From Burkholderia pyrrocinia (GTDB lineage: Bacteria; Pseudomonadota; Gammaproteobacteria; Burkholderiales; Burkholderiaceae): a DNA stretch of 64,000 bases. The notes beneath the pieces are model-generated. The model did not search any database and was not told where the DNA came from. It saw nothing but the letters and a program-made list of their open reading frames with translations. The stretch spans positions 992,001-1,056,000 of the forward strand of contig NZ_CP024903.1 of the NCBI RefSeq assembly GCF_003330765.1. The letters run 5' to 3'. The position numbers and the translations under genes are program-made. The first letter of the stretch is position 1. Every line of letters begins with the position of its first letter. This document shows, one piece after another, positions 46,624-55,000 of this stretch.

Positions 46624-46976
46624 GGACGATGTCCCGGGAACGAAGTACTTCCAGCGTAGCCTGCGGCCGGACGAAACGATCTAAAGAGATCGGGTGCCCA
46701 TGCAAAAAAGTCGTAAACGCGTGCGGGTCCGTGACGCGCAGATTAAAAATATAAGAAATTTAAGTTTATGCGCATAAACGATGACGCCGGATCGCTGCGG
46801 CCGCGGCGGCCGTCGGCAAGCGCATCGCCGGCCGCCCGCGCCACCCCGATTTAGTCGAATCCGCAATGAATTGCGCCGCAAAATATCGGAGGTCGAGCGG
46901 ATGGCGTCGCGTAGAGTAGAGCGTCGGCCGCCGTCCAGCGGCCCGCCATTCGATACCGCTTCCCAGGAGACCCCGC
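46624..46976. other. Regulatory region between usp and amidase genes
   Basis: About 350 bases between divergent genes, with an AT-rich island (46741-46779). It contains the perfect 16-base palindrome GTTTATGCGCATAAAC (46764-46779), a likely operator for a dimeric regulator of the amidase, the usp gene or both. CAGGAGA (46964-46970) before the amidase is its ribosome site. No gene is seen. Confidence 0.5.
46764..46779. promoter_or_regulatory. Perfect palindrome in the usp-amidase gap
   Basis: GTTTATGCGCATAAAC reads identically on both strands. It lies about 200 bases from the amidase start and 140 from the usp start, in unusually AT-rich sequence for this window. The regulator is unknown. Confidence 0.5.
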
Positions 46977-48461
46977 ATGCCGCACGGCGCCCCGCAGCTT
47001 CTCGCTCCCGCTTCCATCCCCGTCGACCCGATCGTGCGCCTGTCGGCAGGCGAGCTCGCGTCGGCGATCCGCAGCAAGGCTGTCTCGTGCGTCGAGACGA
47101 TGCGCGCGTATCTCGATCACGTCGAGCGCGTGAACGGCGCGGTCAACGCGATCGTCGCGCTGCGCGACCGCGACGTGTTGCTCGCCGAAGCCGCGGAAAA
47201 GGATGCCGCGCTGGCGCGCGGCGAGTACCACGGCTGGATGCACGGGATGCCGCAGGCGCCGAAGGATCTGGCGATGACGAAGGGGCTCCGGACGACCTAC
47301 GGATCGCCGATCTTCCGCGAGAACGTGCCGCAGGCCGATTCCGTGGGCGTCGCGCGGATGCGCGCGGCCGGCGCGATCTTCATCGGCAAGACCAACACGC
47401 CCGAATTCGGGCTCGGCTCGCACACGTTCAACGAGGTCTACGGCGCGACGCGCAATCCGTACGACCTGACGAAGAGCGCGGGCGGCAGCAGCGGCGGCAC
47501 GGCGGCGGCGCTTGCGTCGCGGATGCTGCCGGTGGCGGACGGCAGCGATTTCGGCGGTTCGCTGCGCAATCCGGCCGCGTTCTGCAACATCTACGGCTTC
47601 CGTCCGTCGCAGGGCCGCGTGCCGCGATGGCCGGGTGTCGACGTGTTCGTGCAGCAGCTCGGCATCGAAGGGCCGATGGGCCGCACGGTCGGCGACGTCG
47701 CGCAGCTGCTCGCGATCCAGGCCGGCTACGACCGCAACGATCCGCTGTCGCTCGCGGAAGATCCGGCCGTGTTCGCGCAGCCGCTGGACACGGACCTGCG
47801 CGGCAAGCGCGTCGCGTGGGTCGGCGACTGGAACGGCTATCTCGCGACCGAAGCCGGCGTGCTCGCGCAGTGCGAACAGGGGCTGGCGACGCTGCGCGAG
47901 ATCGGTTGCGACGTCGATGCCGCACTGCCGGCGTTCGCGCCCGACCGGATCTGGCGCCTGTGGCTCGCGCACCGGCATCTGCTGTCCGGCGGCGGGCTGC
48001 TCGCGCACTATCGCGACCCGGCGCGGCGCGCGCTGCTGAAGCCCGAGGCGATCTACGAGGTCGAAGGACTGCTCGCGATGCAGGGCGCGGCAGTGTTCGA
48101 TGCGAGCGTCGAGCGCACCGCGTGGCATCAGGCCGTGCTGAGCTTCTTTGACCGCTACGACTTCATCGCGGCGCCCACCGCGCAGGTGTTCCCGTTCGAC
48201 GTCGACCAGCGCTGGCCGAAGGAGATCGCGGGGCGCGCGATGGACACCTACCACCGCTGGATGGAAACGGTCGTGCCGTGGACGCTGGCCGGCTGCCCGG
48301 TGATCAACGTGCCGGTCGGCTTCAACGACGCGGGGCTGCCGATGGGGATGCAACTGATCGGGCGCCCGCGCGCCGATCTCGCCGTGCTGCAGCTCGCACG
48401 CGGCTACGAGCAGGCGGCCGACTGGGTCGACCGGCGGCTGCCGGCGTGGATGGCTGCGTAA
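46977..48461 (+). CDS. Amidase (amidase-signature family)
   Basis: A protein of 494 residues with the Ser-cisSer-Lys triad of the amidase-signature family: Lys96 (MPQAPKDLAMTKG), the Gly/Ser loop AGGSSGGTAAALA with the cis-Ser at about 171-172, and nucleophile Ser195 (GSDFGGSLRNPAAF). It hydrolyses an amide to acid and ammonia. The family covers many substrates (for example indole-acetamide and aliphatic amides), and none can be chosen from sequence. CAGGAGA precedes the start, and a terminator follows. Confidence 0.92.
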   Translation: MPHGAPQLLAPASIPVDPIVRLSAGELASAIRSKAVSCVETMRAYLDHVERVNGAVNAIVALRDRDVLLAEAAEKDAALARGEYHGWMHGMPQAPKDLAMTKGLRTTYGSPIFRENVPQADSVGVARMRAAGAIFIGKTNTPEFGLGSHTFNEVYGATRNPYDLTKSAGGSSGGTAAALASRMLPVADGSDFGGSLRNPAAFCNIYGFRPSQGRVPRWPGVDVFVQQLGIEGPMGRTVGDVAQLLAIQAGYDRNDPLSLAEDPAVFAQPLDTDLRGKRVAWVGDWNGYLATEAGVLAQCEQGLATLREIGCDVDAALPAFAPDRIWRLWLAHRHLLSGGGLLAHYRDPARRALLKPEAIYEVEGLLAMQGAAVFDASVERTAWHQAVLSFFDRYDFIAAPTAQVFPFDVDQRWPKEIAGRAMDTYHRWMETVVPWTLAGCPVINVPVGFNDAGLPMGMQLIGRPRADLAVLQLARGYEQAADWVDRRLPAWMAA

Positions 48462-48499
48462 CGTCGCGGCCGGCGGGTAGCCGGTAGCGGGTGGCGAAA

Positions 48500-48524
48500 C
48501 GGGCGGCGGCGAGCCGCCCGTTTT
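48500..48524 (+). terminator. Terminator of the amidase gene
   Basis: An 8-base-pair stem CGGGCGGC / GCCGCCCG with a GGCGA loop, followed by TTTT. It lies 38 bases after the amidase stop. Confidence 0.82.
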
Positions 48525-48850
48525 GCTTCGATCCCGGAACGGGATGTTCGTCCGCGCTCCGCGTGCCGGCCACGAACGCGTTGCCCGACAGCGCCAGGCG
48601 GCGATGCGCTTCGTCGCGCCGCTTGCGGAGGCCGGAAGCCGCCGTCATTGATGCGGCCGGAGAACGAATCCCGCTACGCGCCCGATATCGCGCGGCAAAC
48701 GCGGACGAATCCGCGCGACTGCGTACCGCGGTCGCGAAATTGCAAGCGGCCGTGCGGCGTGATTTCGTTTCGATGTGTTTCAGTCGTTGCGGCGGCGCGC
48801 GACGCGCTTCGACAATATCGGCCTCAACAATTCGGGCACGAGGGAAACAC
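48525..48850. other. Intergenic region before the exported Gln/Ala-rich protein
   Basis: About 325 bases without a supported gene. An open frame continues upstream of 48851 but has no ribosome site or domain content. GAGGGA just before 48851 is the ribosome site of the next gene. Confidence 0.35.
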
Positions 48851-49537
48851 ATGAAGCACATTCGCGCGACGGCCAGGCATCTGGCATCGGCAGGCATTGC
48901 GTTCGGCATCCTGGGGAGCGGCGCCGCGCACGCGCAGCTCGACCTGCAGTCGATCGGCACGTCGCTGCTCGGCGGCGGGCAGCAGCAGGCGGCGTCCGCG
49001 CAGGGCGGCGTCGCGCAACTGCTGCAGGCCTACGTCGGCGCGAACCAGCAGGTGCTGGCCGGCCAGTCGTCGCTCGCGTCGGCGATGGGGCTCACCGGTG
49101 CGGCCGGGCAGGCGCAGCAGGCCGCGGGCCGGCTAAGCGGCGGCGATGCGCTGACGCCGGCCGCGCTGTCGCAAATGGGCGGCGCGCAGCAGTCGGTGTC
49201 GCAGGCGCTCGGCCAGGCATTCGCGAGCGGCGGCGCGACGCACGGCCCGATCGACAAGCAGGCGTTCAGCAACGGCCTCGCGTCGCTCGGGCAGGGGCTC
49301 ACGCAGTATTCGCAACTGCAGTCGGGGCTCGGCAATCTCGGTTCGACGAGTGCCGCGTCGTTGTTGCAGTCGGGCCTGAATCCGCAAAACATGCAGGCCG
49401 CGTCGTATATCGCGCAAAGCGCGCCGGGCCAGTTGCAGTCGCTCGCGGCGACGCTCAGCCAGGCCGTGCAGTTCGCGACGAGCCAGGGCATTTCGGTGCC
49501 GTCGGTCGCGTCGTCCGCGCTGAAGCTGCTGCCGTAA
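48851..49537 (+). CDS. Exported Gln/Ala/Ser-rich protein of unknown function
   Basis: A protein of 228 residues; the ATG at 48851 follows GAGGGA and gives a clear signal peptide (LASAGIAFGILGSGAAHAQ). The mature part is low-complexity and helical, rich in Gln, Ala, Ser, Gly and Leu (for example LGGGQQQAASAQGGVAQLL and SALGQ-like repeats), and is almost free of charged residues. No family recognised. It might be a surface or matrix-associated helical protein; that is only a guess from composition. Confidence 0.7.
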   Translation: MKHIRATARHLASAGIAFGILGSGAAHAQLDLQSIGTSLLGGGQQQAASAQGGVAQLLQAYVGANQQVLAGQSSLASAMGLTGAAGQAQQAAGRLSGGDALTPAALSQMGGAQQSVSQALGQAFASGGATHGPIDKQAFSNGLASLGQGLTQYSQLQSGLGNLGSTSAASLLQSGLNPQNMQAASYIAQSAPGQLQSLAATLSQAVQFATSQGISVPSVASSALKLLP

Positions 49538-49660
49538 TGCTGCGCGGGATTGCGCGCGATGCGGTGCCGGCATCGCGCGCGACGAAGAACAAAGGTCCCG
49601 CACAACATGGGGATTTCGCGCGATGCTATCGTGGCGTGTCCCTTTTATCGGTGCAGGTTC

Positions 49661-50491
49661 ATGACTGACTCGTTCGACCTCTCGCGCTATTTCTCCCGCA
49701 TCGGCTACGACGGCCCGGCCGAGCCGACGCTCGACGTGCTGCGCCGGCTGCATCTGCTGCACCCGCAGGCGATTCCGTTCGAAAACCTCAATCCGCTGAC
49801 CGGCGCGCGCGTCGCGCTCGACCTGCCCGCGATCGTCGACAAGGTGATCGGGCACCGCCGCGGCGGCTACTGTTTCGAACTCAACAAGCTGTTCTACACC
49901 GCGCTCACGACGATCGGTTTTCGCGTGACGCCGCTGATCGCGCGCGTGCGCTGGATGCGGCCGCCCGAGATCGTCACGGCGCAGACGCACATGCTGCTGC
50001 GCATCGATCTCGATGGCGCGGTCTGGCTCGCGGACATCGGCTTCGGCAGTGCGACGCTGACCGCGCCGCTGCGCTTCGTGCCGGGCGAGCGGCAACTGAC
50101 GCCGCACGGCGCGTTTCGCGTCGTCGACGCGCCGGTCGACGGTGAATTCGACATGCAGTTCGAGATCCCCGACGGCTGGCAGACCACCTACCGCTTCTCG
50201 CTGAAACCGGCCGAGTGGATCGATTACGACGCCGCGAACTGGTTCACGTCGACGTATCCCGAATCGATCTTCGTGAACGACCTGATCGCGTGCCGCGTGC
50301 TGCCGGACGGCCGCGCGGCGCTGCTCAACACCGTGCTGACACTGCGCGACGCGGCGGGAGCCGGGCGCACCGTCACGTTCGACGACGCGGCCGCGTGGGG
50401 TGCGTGCCTGCGCGACACGATCGGCATCAATACGGCGGGATTCGATCTCGACGCGCTGTTTGCGCGGCTGGCGGCTCGCGCCGGGCAATAA
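49661..50491 (+). CDS. Arylamine N-acetyltransferase
   Basis: A protein of 276 residues, the normal length. The Cys-His-Asp triad is clear: Cys71 (RGGYCFELN), His110 (AQTHMLL) and Asp125 (LADIGFG). The start opens FDLSRYFSRIGYDGPAEPTL as in bacterial NATs. It transfers acetyl from acetyl-CoA to arylamines and hydrazines, a detoxification and biosynthetic reaction in the cytoplasm. It stands alone; an 8-base-pair GC hairpin (50516-50535) follows its stop, without a T-run. Confidence 0.94.
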   Translation: MTDSFDLSRYFSRIGYDGPAEPTLDVLRRLHLLHPQAIPFENLNPLTGARVALDLPAIVDKVIGHRRGGYCFELNKLFYTALTTIGFRVTPLIARVRWMRPPEIVTAQTHMLLRIDLDGAVWLADIGFGSATLTAPLRFVPGERQLTPHGAFRVVDAPVDGEFDMQFEIPDGWQTTYRFSLKPAEWIDYDAANWFTSTYPESIFVNDLIACRVLPDGRAALLNTVLTLRDAAGAGRTVTFDDAAAWGACLRDTIGINTAGFDLDALFARLAARAGQ

Positions 50492-50569
50492 CGCGAACGC
50501 ACGGTGTTCGCGCAGGCGGCCCGCACACGGGCCGCACCCGATCAAGCCATCCCTCTCCACCGCTCGCGG

Positions 50570-50597
50570 TTGACATTTACTAGATTGCTAGCATACT
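50570..50597 (+). promoter_or_regulatory. Promoter with three CTAG repeats
   Basis: TTGACA (50570-50575) and CATACT (50592-50597), 16 bases apart. CTAG occurs three times at exactly 8-base spacing (50580, 50588, 50596) across the spacer and the -10 box, a likely binding array for the ribbon-helix-helix protein that follows. The predicted transcription start is near 50604-50605, at the ATG of that gene. Confidence 0.6.
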
Positions 50598-50604
50598 AGC
50601 TTCC

Positions 50605-50781
50605 ATGATCGACGAAGAAGTGAAGCAATTCAACGTGTACCTGCCGCTGAGCCTGATCCGGCAGGTCAAGCATCGCGCCATCGAAACGGAGCAATCGCTG
50701 TCCGCGCTGGTGGCCGATGCGTTGCGCGCGTACCTGGCCGCTCCGCAGCCGGGCGCGGGGCCGTCCACCAAGGAGGAATGA
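50605..50781 (+). CDS. Ribbon-helix-helix (CopG-like) small regulator
   Basis: A protein of 58 residues: [20 protein letters not shown], then [18 protein letters not shown], then a short Pro/Gly tail. A beta strand with alternating residues followed by two helices is the ribbon-helix-helix fold of CopG/Arc regulators. There is no ribosome site; the predicted transcription start coincides with the ATG, so the mRNA may be leaderless. Tandem CTAG repeats over the promoter suggest autoregulation. Its stop is 1 base before the next ATG, so it is co-translated with the VOC gene. Confidence 0.75.
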   Translation: MIDEEVKQFNVYLPLSLIRQVKHRAIETEQSLSALVADALRAYLAAPQPGAGPSTKEE

Positions 50782-50782
50782 C

Positions 50783-51133
50783 ATGTCATCCGAGCGAATC
50801 GAAGCCGTGTTCCTGACGACGCACAACTGGGGCAAGTCGGCGAAGTTCTTCCAGGCGCTGGGCTTCACGCTGGAATTCGAAACCGATCACCAGTCGGGCC
50901 GGTTGCGCAGCAGCGACGGCCCCTATCTGTTCATTGCCGAAGTGCCGCCGGGCGACACGCCGGACATGCAGGTCGTGCTCAAAGTGCCGGACGAGCAGGC
51001 GGTGCGCCCGCAACCGATCGTCGACGTCGTCACGCCGTTCGAGGATACGCACTGGGGCACGCGCGACATGACCGTGCGCGACCCCGACGGCCGCGTGTGG
51101 CGGCTGCAGGCGCCGGGCCGGCATGGCGCGTGA
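50783..51133 (+). CDS. VOC-family (glyoxalase/bleomycin-resistance-like) protein
   Basis: A protein of 116 residues, one VOC module pair. AGGAGG precedes the ATG. It begins RIEAVFLTTHNWGKSAKFFQ, has GFTLEFETDHQ and ends WGTRDMTVRDPDGRVWRLQA, the common pattern of the superfamily. The role might be antibiotic or toxin binding, or an isomerase; neighbours (RHH regulator, methyltransferase) do not decide it. Confidence 0.86.
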   Translation: MSSERIEAVFLTTHNWGKSAKFFQALGFTLEFETDHQSGRLRSSDGPYLFIAEVPPGDTPDMQVVLKVPDEQAVRPQPIVDVVTPFEDTHWGTRDMTVRDPDGRVWRLQAPGRHGA

Positions 51134-51140
51134 GGCCGAT

Positions 51141-52001
51141 ATGACCGATACCCGCGAAGACGCCCCCGACAGCACCGCCGCGCGCGTCGCGCTGTGGCGT
51201 GCGCTGCACGTCGAACTCGACGCGCCGCCGCACGTGCTCGCCGACACAGTCGGGCTGCGGTTGCTCGCGCCGGAGCCGGGCTGGCAGCAGCGCGGCGACA
51301 TGGATCCGCAGTTCACGCGGCCGTTCCGCGCATCGATCGTCGCGCGGGCGCGCTTCATCGAGGATCTCGTGGTCGAACAGGCCGCGCGCGGCGTGAGCCA
51401 GTACGTGATCCTCGGTGCCGGCCTTGACAGCTTCGTGCAGCGCCGGCCCGACATGGCGTCGCGCATGACCGTCTTCGAAGTCGACCCGCCGGTGCCGCAG
51501 GCATGGAAGCAGCGCCGCCTGGTCGAACTCGGCTTCGGCGTGCCCGACTGGCTGCGTTTCGTGCCGGTGGATTTCGAGGCGAAACAGTCGTGGCGCGATG
51601 CGCTCGTCGCCGCGGGCTTCGATGCCGGCAAGCCGGCGGTCGTGGTGTCCACCGGCGTCAGCATGTACCTGACGCGCGACGCGAACGCGGCCGCGCTGCG
51701 CGAAGTCGCGTCGCTCGCGCCGGGCTCGACGTTCGCGATGACGTTCCTGCTGCCGCTGGAGAACGCGGATCCGGACGTGCGCCCGGGGCTGGAAATGGCC
51801 GCGAAGGGCGCGCAAGCGAGCGGCACGCCGTTCATCAGCTTCTTCATGCCGGCGCAGATCCAGGCGCTCGCGCTGAAAGCCGGTTTCGCGAAGGCAGGGC
51901 ATGTGTCGGCCGCCGAATTGACGCGGCGTTACTTCGCGGATCGCACGGACGGTCTCAGGCCGCCGAACAACGCGGAAGAGCTGCTGGTCGCGACGGTCTA
52001 G
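51141..52001 (+). CDS. SAM-dependent methyltransferase (leucine carboxyl methyltransferase-like)
   Basis: A protein of 286 residues; the ATG at 51141 is preferred over 51123, which overlaps the VOC gene, because GAGG precedes it. The sequence shows FRASIVARARFIEDLV, the SAM motif VILGAGLDSFVQR, VFEVDPPVPQAWKQRRL and VVVSTGVSMYL, which fit the TIGR00027/LCM family of small O-methyltransferases. The substrate is unknown; members act on small metabolites and mycolate-linked compounds. Confidence 0.88.
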   Translation: MTDTREDAPDSTAARVALWRALHVELDAPPHVLADTVGLRLLAPEPGWQQRGDMDPQFTRPFRASIVARARFIEDLVVEQAARGVSQYVILGAGLDSFVQRRPDMASRMTVFEVDPPVPQAWKQRRLVELGFGVPDWLRFVPVDFEAKQSWRDALVAAGFDAGKPAVVVSTGVSMYLTRDANAAALREVASLAPGSTFAMTFLLPLENADPDVRPGLEMAAKGAQASGTPFISFFMPAQIQALALKAGFAKAGHVSAAELTRRYFADRTDGLRPPNNAEELLVATV

Positions 52002-52089
52002 CGTCGCACGCAAGCCAGCACATACGTGCGAGCCGGTTCCGGGCACACCGGGCCGGCGGCGCGAATTCGCCGGATGCCGGGCGGATCGG

Positions 52090-55000
52090 TCAGGCCCGTT
52101 CGAGCACGGCCATCTCCCGCACGACCACGAGCAGCACCGCGAGGCTTGCGCCGCCCGACGCGCGCAGGTCCGCGAGCAGGTGCTCGTAGCGGGCGAGCGC
52201 GGACTCGCGGCGCTCGCGCCACGCGCCGACGATCGTCTCCGGCGTGGCCGAATCCGGCGATTCCGCGAGCGCGCTCGTCGCGAGCGTGCGCTTGAGGCGC
52301 GCGACTTCCGCGAGCGCGGCCGCGCGCGCCAGCATGTCCCAGTGCGTCGGCGTCGGCAGCGTCGCCGCGCGTTCGCCGATCCACCCGTAATTGAGCAGCG
52401 TGCCGAGCGAGAAATACACGCCCGCGACGAGTTCGAGGCTGCGGTTGCAGGTCGCGGCCACTTCGGCGATATCGAGCAGCGCGGCCGAGATGTCGCCGCT
52501 CGCGACACGCACGGCGAGCGCGCTGTCGACGCCGGCTTCGACCAGCACGCGCTGCCGCTGGGACAGCGCATCGAGATCGTCGGCCGGCAGCAGCGACGGC
52601 AGTTGCGGCGCAAGCCGTTGCGCCGCGTCGCGGCAGCGCGCAATCAGCTCGGCCACGCCGCCGTCGGCCACCGCGCCGGACTGCAGATGCCGCAGGAACC
52701 ACAGCGCCGCGCGCTCCAGCAGCCGCGCGACGTCGACGAACATGCGCGCCTGCACGTCGTCGGCGACACGGTTGTCGAGCGCGTCGATGTCGCGCCATAC
52801 CGCATCGAGGTCGAACACGTCGCGCGCCATGATGCACGCGCGCACGATGTCGCCCGGCTTCGCGTCGGTTTCCTCCATCAGCCGGTGCACGAACGCGCAG
52901 CCGACGCGGTTCACGAGCGCGTTGGTCAGGTGCGTCGCGAGAATCTCGCGGCGCAGCGGATGGCGGCGCATCGGTTCGCTGAAGCGCTGCTGCAGCGGCT
53001 TCGGGAAGTAGTCGACGAGCATCGCGGCAACCAGCGGATCCTCGGGCACGTCGGATTCGAGCAGCGCGTCGTAGAGCCACATCTTGCTGTACGCGAGCAG
53101 CACCGCGCGTTCCGGCGACGTGAGGCCGAGCTTCGCGGTTTGCCGTTCGGCGACTTCGTCGTCGGTCGGCAGGAATTCGATCACGCGGTTCAGGCGGCCC
53201 GCGCGTTCGAGCCAGCGCATCAGGCGCGCCTCGGCGTCGAGCATCTCGACGGCATAACGACCCGCGATCGACAGCGCCTGCGTCTGGTAGTAGTTGTCGC
53301 GCAGCACGAGCAGCCCGACTTCGTCGGTCATCTCCGCGAGCAGGGCATTGCGCTGCTTCTCGGTCATCTCGCCGTCGGAGACGACGAGTCCGAGCAGGAT
53401 CTTGATGTTGACTTCGTGATCCGAACAATCGACGCCGGCGGAGTTGTCGATCGCATCGGTGTTGATGCGGCCGCCGCGCTGCGCGAACTCGATGCGGCCG
53501 AACTGCGTGCAGCCGAGATTGCCGCCTTCGCCGACGACCTTGCAGCGCAGGTCTGCACCGTTCACGCGTACCGCGTCGCTCGCACGGTCGCCGACCTGCA
53601 GGTGGGTCTCGCGCGCAGCCTTCACGTAGGTGCCGATGCCGCCGTTGTACAGCAGGTCGACCGGCGCCTGCAGGATCGCGCGGATCAGCTCGGTCGGCGC
53701 CAGCGCGTGCGCGTCGATGCCGAGCGCGGCCTGCACGGCCGGCGACAGCGGGATCGTCTTCGCGGTGCGCGGGTAGACGCCGCCGCCCGACGAGATCGCG
53801 GCCGAATCGTAGTCGGCCCAGCTCGAGCGTTCGAGCGCGAACATGCGCTGGCGCTCCGCGAAGCTCGTCGCGGGATCGGGGTTCGGGTCGAGGAACACGT
53901 GCCGGTGATCGAACGCGGCGACGAGCCGGATATGCGGCGACAGCAGCATCCCGTTGCCGAACACGTCGCCCGACATGTCGCCGACGCCGACCACGGTGAA
54001 GTCGGTCGTCTGCGTATCGACGCCCATCTCGCGGAAGTGCCGCTTGACCGATTCCCATGCGCCGCGCGCGGTGATCGCCATCTTCTTGTGGTCGTAGCCG
54101 ACCGAGCCGCCGGACGCGAACGCGTCGTCGAGCCAGAAGCCGTACTCGTGCGAGATCGCGTTCGCGTAGTCGGAGAAGGTGGCCGTGCCCTTGTCGGCGG
54201 CGACGACGAGATACGGATCGTCGGGGTCGTGGCGTACGACGTCGGGCGGCGGCACGATCGCGGTGCCGGCGAGGTTGTCGGTCAGGTCGAGCAGGCCGCG
54301 CAGGAACGTCTGGTAGCACGCGATGCCTTCGCGCATCCACGCTTCGCGATCGCTCGGCGGTGGCGGGTTCTTCACGACGAAGCCGCCTTTCGAGCCGACT
54401 GGCACGATCACGACGTTCTTCACCATCTGCGCCTTCATCAGCCCGAGCACCTCGGTGCGGAAATCCTCGCGGCGATCCGACCAGCGCAAGCCGCCGCGCG
54501 CGACGCGCCCGCCGCGCAGGTGCACGCCTTCGACGCGCGGCGAATACACCCAGATCTCGAACATCGGCTTCGGTTCGGGCAGGCCCGGCACTTTCGCCGG
54601 ATTGAACTTGAACGACAGGTAGGGTTTCGATTCGCCGTTCGCGTCGAGCAGGAAGTAGTTCGTGCGCTCGGTCGCGTTGATTACGCCGAGGAACTGGCGC
54701 AGGATGCGGTCCTCGTCGAGGTTCGGCACCTGGTCGAGCGCGCCTTCGATCGCCTTCAGCAGCCGTTCGGCCTGCACGTCGCGCGTGTCGCCGGTGAGCG
54801 GGTCGAAGCGCAGCAGGAACAACTCGACGAGCTGCCGCGCGATTGCCGGATTGCCGGTCAGCGCGCGTTCGATATACGCGTCGCTGAACGTCGAGCCGAC
54901 CTGCCGCAGGTATTTCGCATACGCGCGCAGGATCGTCACTTCACGCGCGCTCAGGTGCGCGCGCAGCACGAGGCGGTTGAAGTCGTCGTTCTCGATCCGG

